Below, in pieces: positions 57,743-64,000 of a stretch of DNA of 64,000 nucleotides. The translations under genes and the position numbers were made by a program. Below the pieces are notes generated by a model, which saw only the letters and a list, made by a program, of their open reading frames with translations, did not search any database and was not told the origin of the DNA. Source of the DNA: Carex sylvatica (taxonomy: Eukaryota > Streptophyta > Magnoliopsida > Poales > Cyperaceae); the NCBI GenBank assembly GCA_964058845.1, contig CAXKVR010000060.1:682001-746000 (forward strand). The letters run 5' to 3'. Position 1 is the stretch's first letter, and every line of letters begins with the position of its first letter.

Positions 57743-59600
57743 GATCAAATATATTGTATTGGAGATAATAGTGGGTGCGAATTATAGGAGTTTATTAACA
57801 TTGTAATGGTGGTAGGTAGGAAATACTTAGTAGAGTTGTTTAGAATTAATCATAGTCAAGCCTATAAATAGGCGTCATGTCATTGTACTGAAATACACAA
57901 GATCAATACAAATTCTATATTTTATGAAATCCTTTATGGTATCAGAGTTTTGGTAAAACTGAAACTAGGCTTGTGCCTATTCCAGAAATTATTCCTCAAA
58001 ACCCTTTATTCCATATCTGAAAAAAAAACTTATTCCATAAATAAACTTCTATTCCTCTCTATTCTAGCCTAAATCCCTTCTATTCTCTCTATTCCCAGTC
58101 TCAATCTTTCTTCTCTTTACTAGAAACGAGAAAAGAACAACCAGATCTCCCTCCAAGCCCACCGCGTCGAGCACCAACGATCATCCATCAATATCGTGAA
58201 ACCAGACATCAAGTTGCCCAGATCAGCCGTCAACCCCGACCTTGCACTGGCCCACCGCGTCAAGCACTCAACCAGATCGAGAGGAGAAGAGAACCTCGAT
58301 GACTAGAGTAGTGTCAGATCGATCGAGCGAAGGTGCACCGACGACTTGCCGTGCCGAGCGCTCAATCTACCACCGTTGCACACCAGAGTCACCCTTCCTA
58401 TGCCACCGCCACCTCTGATCGCCGATTAGCGAATCCACTCACCGCTGTCTCCTCGTCAGATCCATCAGCCCTCTGATCTCCACCACGACAACCTCCTTTG
58501 CTGATCACAGATCGACGCTCAAGGGCGGACCCAGCATAGACCAGGGGACAGTCGCCCCCCCCCCCCCCCCCGAATATCGAGTTTTAGTGGTGATTTATCG
58601 ATACCGATCGACTCTGCCCCCTGGAAATTCCCCTCTCCCCTCTGATTGTTTGATTTGTAATTCGGATTAAATTTAGTGTTAAAATCAAAATAAATTTCTA
58701 GAATTATAATTGGTAATTAGAATTATAAGTTAAAATATTAGAAATTACAAGTCGAAATATTGAAAAATATAAGTCAAAGTTATTTAAATCCGATTTGATA
58801 ATTTTTTGCTCCTCTCTAACGAAAATTCTGGCTCCACCACTGTCGACGCTCCACTACATCACGTCCCTAGTGAACACCTGGAGATGAGGCCGAGTAGAGA
58901 GCCACCGCCGATGAGTCGATGAAGAGGTGCAGGTGAAGGAATCTAGGGAGCATTTCTAAAATCACAGATATAAACCTTCAGCAGGAGAGATGAGATCTAG
59001 AGGTTGGTGAAGTATATTTTTGAATTTTAGTTGGAGAAAGAAAAAAACAAATAATGCCGGGTTCCTCCTTTCTTTTCTCTTCTTCTCTATCTACAAAATA
59101 CTTCTAAAAATTGAGACAAAAGAGTTAGAAAACTTTTTGAAACCATGAACTTGTCACAAAGCCATGAGCTATTTCATTTTCTTTTCTTTCTTTTGTTTTT
59201 TATTTTTCAAAGAGGACTCAAACGAGCCTCTCGAGTTCATGGAAGCATTCTTGAGTCAAAAGAGCTCCTTTTTCTCTTCTACCTTCAAGGAGACTCAAAC
59301 TTGACGATTCACATCGCAAGAACAATGGCATTGAGATATTGGCATCGACCTTCTTCTTTTTGGAGCAAGTTCAACATTGCTACCGCTCCATGTTTCGCTT
59401 AAGGAGGCGTAATACAAGATCAAATATATTGTATGGGAGATAATAGTGGGTGCAAATTGTAGGAGTTGATTAACATTGTAATAGTGGTAAGTAGGATATG
59501 TTTAGTGGAGTTATTTAGAATTAATCATAGTCAAGTTTATAAATAAGTGTTATGTCATTGTACTAAAATACACAAGATTAATACAAATTCTCTTTTTACA
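57743..59600 (+). mobile_element. Small non-autonomous LTR retrotransposon
   Basis: Two direct repeats of about 185 bp (57743-57930 and 59418-59600) start gatcaaatatattgtat and end near aatacaaattct. A primer-binding site tggtatcagag (initiator Met tRNA type) follows the left repeat at 57937. The interior, about 1.5 kb, has no gag or pol; it holds GC-rich DNA of unknown origin (58140-58510) and a nested hAT MITE. Target duplication was not resolved. The repeats differ at many positions, so insertion is not recent. Confidence 0.8.
58520..58842. mobile_element. hAT MITE nested in the LTR element, 323 bp
   Basis: Ends caagggcggacccagcatag and, inverted, cagtggtggagccagaattt. Perfect TCGACGCT at 58512-58519 and 58843-58850. 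Same terminal type as 47567-48442. A C-tract of about 16 bases occurs at 58556-58571. Confidence 0.88.
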
Positions 59601-59689
59601 GAGTCAACTCGGCTCATAAATTCACGAATTGGATCCGAGATGCCCTCAATTCGAACTCTACCCAGCTCATGAACAGCCCTAATTGAGTT

Positions 59690-61236
59690 AGCCTTACCCT
59701 TCTAATTCTAAGAAAATCAAACAGTTCAAAATTCTATGCTATCTAAAACATCTGATCGATTCTGTCTTTAATTTGACGAGTGATACATACCTATATTTCC
59801 TACTTCCGACAACTAGGCCCACTAGCAAGAGAATCAAATTTTGGCTTGGGAAGCAAGAAAGATAACATTACCGTTGATTTTGATTGGTCAATTTTGTAAA
59901 GCTTGCTAGCTGGTGCCATGCCATTACTGGTTACTTGATTAACTGTTGTTATTGTGTTTCATTTCAAAATAGTAAACCAATTTAGACCATATCGGACCAT
60001 TTGGTAATTCAGATCATGTATAAGGAATATTATTCTGTCAAGTTAAACCCTAATCATTTAATATATGTTTGTACAAATTTAAAGTGGATCTTTTATATTT
60101 AAATAGGTTGCAACTTTTAATGATTCGATTATGATTTTATTTATCTTTTCAAGTAAAAGTTAGAGGATAAGTCACTCAATTGTTTAATATTTATAAATTA
60201 TTTTTTATTGGAATTTCGAACATGCAACCTTTTACACAGCAGGTATTGCATTTACCACTAGATCAAATGTTAATTTTCAACTATGACTTCATTTTATTTC
60301 TCTGCTCTCAACATTTGGAAATGCTTGTAAAAAATTAAGGTATTTTTAGCACAAATTAATATAAAAATTAAATTTACGAATACACATATTTTCTTCAAAA
60401 ATTAATGGTAAAGATTAATAAATATATTAGATCATAGAATATATTTAGTTTTAAAATTAATGTTGACTGATTTAAATTCAAATAAGAAGGTATTAATGGA
60501 TGCTCATCCAATTTTCAGTCCAGAAGAAACTGATGGTCATAATTTTTCAGTTAAGAATTAAAAGAGTATTTTGACTTTTCAATTTTTAATTAGAGATAAA
60601 CTATTTTTTTAATAATTGCATAAGAGGTAAATAAAAAAGAAGTTATAAGAGTTAAGAGTTGAGAGATAAATAATACAAATTAATGTCTCTAACTCTACGG
60701 ATAACTAAGAAACTGCACAAATTGAAATTGTGAAAGAAAAATGGAAAATTATTTATAAATTTTAAAATTAACTTCTATTTTTTTGAAAAAAAATAAATTG
60801 GTGGTCGATTAGACTATTAAAGTCATGAGATCATTTTGATTATGATGTCCAACCCTAACAAAATTGAAAGGATAAATTAAAAATGTCTAGAAGAAGTATA
60901 TATACCTGGCTAACAACAACCTGCCCCATTGATGTACATTCATTCCTTCACAGTTCACACCTTCTGACTTGCTATAAATTTTACCAATTCATTTAGTTAA
61001 TTTTACACTAGTTAAACCCAAAAAGGTTGGAGTTTTCCAAAACAAACCTTTCTATCCAGACGGCAGCTATTCACTTCTTAGAATCCGCCAGGTTGTCAAT
61101 TCTGACCGCTAGATTTCTGTTTTAAAGTTCAAAATCAAACAAAAAAAAAATCCAAATAGCACTCCATTTCTCCTCTGTTTCTCACTATCCGCCAACTTTG
61201 AAGTAATTTGAAATTCTTTTGCATAATTGATAATTC
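59690..61236. other. AT-rich DNA without supported gene
   Basis: No gene recognised. Upstream flank of the RING-H2 gene. An ORF at 61135-61449 on the minus strand overlaps the promoter and has no family resemblance. Confidence 0.5.
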
Positions 61237-61244
61237 ATACATAT

Positions 61245-61250
61245 CACGTG
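61245..61250. promoter_or_regulatory. G-box upstream of the RING-H2 gene
   Basis: CACGTG in atatcacgtgcc, about 380 bp before the ATG. Possible bZIP or bHLH site. Confidence 0.4.
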
Positions 61251-61286
61251 CCTTAATAAAACCCGACCTTAACGAGTAAATCTTTT

Positions 61287-61366
61287 GACAGAGCATCATT
61301 TGCTTCATGCAGCGCACAGAACAATAGAGTAAAAACAACGCTGCATGAAGCAAAAAATACTCTGTC
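61287..61366. other. 80-nt hairpin in the RING-H2 gene promoter
   Basis: Arms of exactly 28 nt (61287-61314 and 61339-61366) pair with only three mismatches around a 24-nt loop. Outer stem gacagag/ctctgtc, inner stem ttgcttcatgcagcg/cgctgcatgaagcaa. Either strand could fold like a small-RNA precursor, or it may be a tiny foldback insertion. No target duplication is evident. Confidence 0.6.
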
Positions 61367-61386
61367 CGGAACTCAAACAAACTCAG

Positions 61387-61392
61387 TTGACC
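61387..61392 (+). promoter_or_regulatory. W-box upstream of the RING-H2 gene
   Basis: TTGACC, the core of WRKY-binding sites, about 240 bp before the ATG. It fits a defence-inducible ATL gene, but a single core is weak evidence. Confidence 0.4.
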
Positions 61393-61510
61393 GCTCTGAC
61401 CGGACCTCACCTCCCTTGAATCTCTCCTACCTTGATATTTGACGTTCATGATTCCTAAATCATAATTTCATCCCCGTCTCTAGAAATTCATTCCCACGCA
61501 ATCCCTTTTG

Positions 61511-61518
61511 TATTTATA
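61511..61518 (+). promoter_or_regulatory. TATA box of the RING-H2 gene
   Basis: TATTTATA about 110 bp before the ATG. A (CT)n tract at 61545-61569 would lie in the 5' leader. Confidence 0.6.
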
Positions 61519-61626
61519 GAATCCATCTCACTTAATTCACTAACCTCTCTCTCTCTCTCTCTCTCTCTCCCCCACCTCTTATTCTCATCCCCAAACCACC
61601 ATCTCACCTCTCCAAATTCTCACCTC

Positions 61627-62856
61627 ATGGCTCCAAAATTAACCAAAAGCTCATCTCTTTTCACCCTTTTCGTTATCTCCATCATCCTACTACTCTTATC
61701 CAGTCCTGTTATGGCGCAATCGAATTCACCACCGCAACCAAATTCAAATTTGCAATATGGGTACGGTCAGTCGAACTTCACACCATCCATGGCGATCGTC
61801 ATAATTGTACTCATCGCGGTTTTCTTCTTTCTCGGCTTCTTCTCTGTCTATGTCCGACAGTGCGCTGGCGAAGGAATTGCAGGAGCGGCACCCGCTACAC
61901 AGGTTCCTACTGCAAATAGGCGGCCGAGAGGTCTCGACCCGGCAATTATTGAAATCCTTCCTACCATGGTTTATTCAGAGGTTAAAGAGCATAAGGTCGG
62001 TAAAGGAGCGCTTGAGTGCGCAGTTTGTTTGAGCGAATTTGAAGATGATGAGACATTGAGACTTCTCCCGAAATGCTCCCATGTTTTCCATACCGATTGT
62101 ATCGATGCCTGGCTTGCCGGCCATGCTACCTGTCCTGTGTGTCGCTATAATCTGACAGATTATAAGGGGGGAGAGATGCCATACCCTGATTTTACGACTG
62201 TTGATTTGAACAGCCCACGTGAGAGGCCGACTGAAATTACTCAGCAAGTGGAAGAGAGGTCGGCGGACCCACCGGCACTCCAGGCAGATGCTGTGGTGGT
62301 AGAAGTAAAACCTGAGACAGAAGAGGAGCAAAGGGAGAGGGAGGAGGCGGAGGAACTGGAGAGGATAGCGATAAGGAGACGGACACTGAGGTCTAAGTCT
62401 AGCAGGAGGCCAATGAAGTTTCCTCGGTCGCATTCTACAGGTCACTCCCTCTCCAGTACAGTCCGGACTGGAGATGATCCTGACCGCTACACTCTTAGAA
62501 TTCCCGACCACGTGTTGCGCCAGATTATCGCTGATGGGAAGCTGAAGCGCTCCACCAGTTTACTCTTCTTCAGGGAAACTGGAGAGGGTAGTTCGAGACC
62601 GGGATACAGAGGAAATGGAGAGGGTAGCAACAGGGGTGGCCGGAGTGTACGGATGATTGTTAGAAATCTGTCAGAGAAGTTCTCTTCATGGGGGATGGGG
62701 AGGAGAGGAGACGGGGAGGGGTCGGTGAAGGGAGAGGGGTCCACTGTCAGAGGGAGATTAGGATCTGTTAGAGTCCAGTTTGACTGTTTGGCTGGTAGCG
62801 CTACTCCGGCGGGGAAGGCGGAGTCCGGCGAGGGCTCTGTCGGTCGTAGGGTTTGA
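61627..62856 (+). CDS. ATL-family RING-H2 E3 ubiquitin ligase (ATL6/ATL31-like), 409 aa
   Basis: Single exon, as usual for ATL genes. An N-terminal hydrophobic signal-like segment (about 10-30, ending VMAQ) and one transmembrane helix (about 55-76, [18 protein letters not shown]) place it in a membrane. The GLD motif starts at R101 ([20 protein letters not shown]). The RING-H2 domain has all ligands: C131-x2-C134-x15-C150-x-H152-x2-H155-x2-C158-x10-C169-x2-C172, with W162 and P170 for E2 contact. The long C-terminal part is acidic (220-250), then Arg/Ser- and Gly/Ser-rich, with [16 protein letters not shown] as found in ATL6/ATL31. Those proteins ubiquitinate 14-3-3 proteins in the carbon/nitrogen response and act in immunity. 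No frame damage. Confidence 0.95.
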   Translation: MAPKLTKSSSLFTLFVISIILLLLSSPVMAQSNSPPQPNSNLQYGYGQSNFTPSMAIVIIVLIAVFFFLGFFSVYVRQCAGEGIAGAAPATQVPTANRRPRGLDPAIIEILPTMVYSEVKEHKVGKGALECAVCLSEFEDDETLRLLPKCSHVFHTDCIDAWLAGHATCPVCRYNLTDYKGGEMPYPDFTTVDLNSPRERPTEITQQVEERSADPPALQADAVVVEVKPETEEEQREREEAEELERIAIRRRTLRSKSSRRPMKFPRSHSTGHSLSSTVRTGDDPDRYTLRIPDHVLRQIIADGKLKRSTSLLFFRETGEGSSRPGYRGNGEGSNRGGRSVRMIVRNLSEKFSSWGMGRRGDGEGSVKGEGSTVRGRLGSVRVQFDCLAGSATPAGKAESGEGSVGRRV

Positions 62857-63578
62857 TCAGATCAATGCGGGTTAACGGGTTTGAGATAGAAACGGATACA
62901 GTCCGATATTTTTTATTCGATTTGCATGGTTTCCTTTTGGTCAAAAAGGCAAAGGGGAAGTCGGGAATAGGGATCAGATTAGTGCATTGGAACTCGGAAG
63001 TACGATAACCGTTCGTTTGCGGATCGGGTACGTAGCTTACCGGATGATGAGATCCGTATTATTTGTTTGTTTCTTATTTTTTCTTTTGGTATTTTAATTG
63101 CTCTAGGAGTAGGAGGGTACAACTGTACATACATTGAGCTCAATGAGCTCGACTCGATATATGGAATGCTCATAAAAATGATATTTTTTTTTTGTAATAA
63201 TGAGTTACCATAGTTATTCTAACAATGTGTAATATTCGGTTGCCTTTATTTATTGCTCTCATCATTTGTTGGTGTTTCCTGGAAGGTTCCACTAGAAACA
63301 TGGAATCAACATATTTTGACCTGTGAAGGTCAATAATTGTTGGGCAAGAATGTAATAATGGTACGTAAACTACCACCAAACTTCCACGTGTCTATCGTCT
63401 ATTCATCTGTAAAAACTAACACAAAACAAAGATTATTTTTAGGAATTAGCATTGAAGTTTTTGGAATAGAAAACAAACTTGTGGGATATTGGGATTACCA
63501 TTTGGCAACTAAAAACATAAATTAATTAATTATGAAACACAGCTTTATTAAATTTTCTTTATAAATTTTTTTTTAAAG
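62857..63578. other. 3' flank of the RING-H2 gene
   Basis: Presumed 3' UTR to about 63180, then AT-rich DNA. No further gene supported. Confidence 0.4.
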
Positions 63579-63978
63579 GTTAGCAAAAGTAACTTCAATT
63601 ATGAAGAATAGACTAACTTCAAAATTGATTGAATAGACTTCAAACAACTAATTCAAACCGTTCAAAATAATTTATTTTATGAGTGATGCATTTATATGCA
63701 AATTTTTACATTTTCGAGTTATTTTAGTATCAAATCAAATAGTAAAAAAAAATTAAAAAATAAATGTATTAAAATTAATTTAAAAACACACACATTTGAT
63801 CGCTTGACTTGATACCAAATAAATTGAAAAAGTTATAATCTTACATGTAAACGCACGGCTAATGAAGTAGATCAGTTTGAACGGTTTGGATTCACCGTTT
63901 GAAATTGATTCGATAGATTTTTGAGTTGGTGTTATATAGACTGAAATGACATTGATGTTATACTAGCCCGACTCGCCA
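63579..63978. mobile_element. Foldback MITE related to 37403-37782
   Basis: Arms 'gagtgatgcatttatatgca' and 'atcttacatgtaaacgcacg' face each other. The right terminus in reverse complement reads ggcgagtcgggctagtataa, like agcgagtttggttagtatga at 37407. Left end is poorly defined. Confidence 0.6.
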
Positions 63979-64000
63979 ATAATTATACTAAATAATTATA

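Larger units (their letters stand above)
56810..59681. mobile_element. hAT-type element containing nested insertions
   Basis: Left end taggggtgcacaaaaaaact; right end in reverse complement tagggctgttcatgagctgg. Flanks ATCGTGTT (56802-56809) and ATTGAGTT (59682-59689) match at 6 of 8 positions. Repeated 'gagttgactcgagttg'-like motifs mark its own DNA (56840-57110, 57640-57690 and 59601-59680). Inside sit a plastid psaB fragment and an LTR element. Confidence 0.55.

Noticed and set aside
59145..59402. 85-aa ORF before the right LTR
   Set aside because: Low-complexity Phe/Leu-rich start and no retroviral or host domain recognised; not enough to call a gene.
61135..61449. 104-aa ORF on the minus strand upstream of the RING-H2 gene
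   Set aside because: It overlaps the promoter elements and hairpin and shows no family features.

Overview
This window is AT-rich nuclear DNA from a flowering plant, most likely a eudicot. The evidence is intron-containing plant genes with GT-AG introns, an ATL RING-H2 ligase, a subgroup-Ia bHLH factor, plant transposon families, and inserted pieces of plastid DNA. I cannot name the species. Only two ordinary host genes can be supported; mobile DNA is the other recognisable content.

Layout. (1) 1-3795: AT-rich DNA with a foldback MITE (1410-1601) and the first of three diverged copies of a host repeat. (2) 3796-14340: a 10.5-kb Mutator-like element with about 150-190-bp inverted ends and a perfect 9-bp target duplication. 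It carries two convergent, apparently intact genes: a 1043-aa MuDR-type transposase (+) and a 770-aa plant-mobile-domain (PMD, MAIN/MAIL-like) protein (-). An 84-aa Lys-rich ORF and two tandem arrays (176 bp and about 246 bp periods) lie between or beside them. Two paralogous copies of the target in this window (995-1003 and 20241-20249) still show the empty site. (3) 14350-27650: the rest of the interrupted host repeat, a hAT-type element carrying exon-like fragments (17121-19763), the third repeat copy (19893-21660), and gene-poor DNA. (4) 27656-29356: a three-exon bHLH94/96-like gene (-). (5) 29680-37780: hAT elements and foldback MITEs with clear 8-bp target duplications, then an L1-LINE fragment. 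(6) 38607-45299: a 60-bp inverted repeat enclosing a decayed L1-type LINE, a plastid insertion ending in the first codons of psbB, and a MITE. (7) 47500-59690: more hAT elements, MITEs, an RTE-type LINE remnant, and a nested block (hAT containing a psaB plastid fragment and a small LTR element, which itself contains a hAT MITE). (8) 61627-62856: an intact single-exon ATL6/ATL31-like RING-H2 gene with a TATA box, G-box, W-box and a strong 80-nt hairpin upstream.

The most interesting unit is the 10.5-kb Mutator-like element. Both genes appear to start from TATA boxes next to the two terminal repeats, both have an intron in the 5' UTR that ends just before the start codon, and both reading frames are open across all predicted splice junctions. 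That suggests a young, possibly self-sufficient element in which the transposase and a PMD protein travel together. All exon boundaries were read by eye from splice consensus and frame continuity, without transcript evidence.
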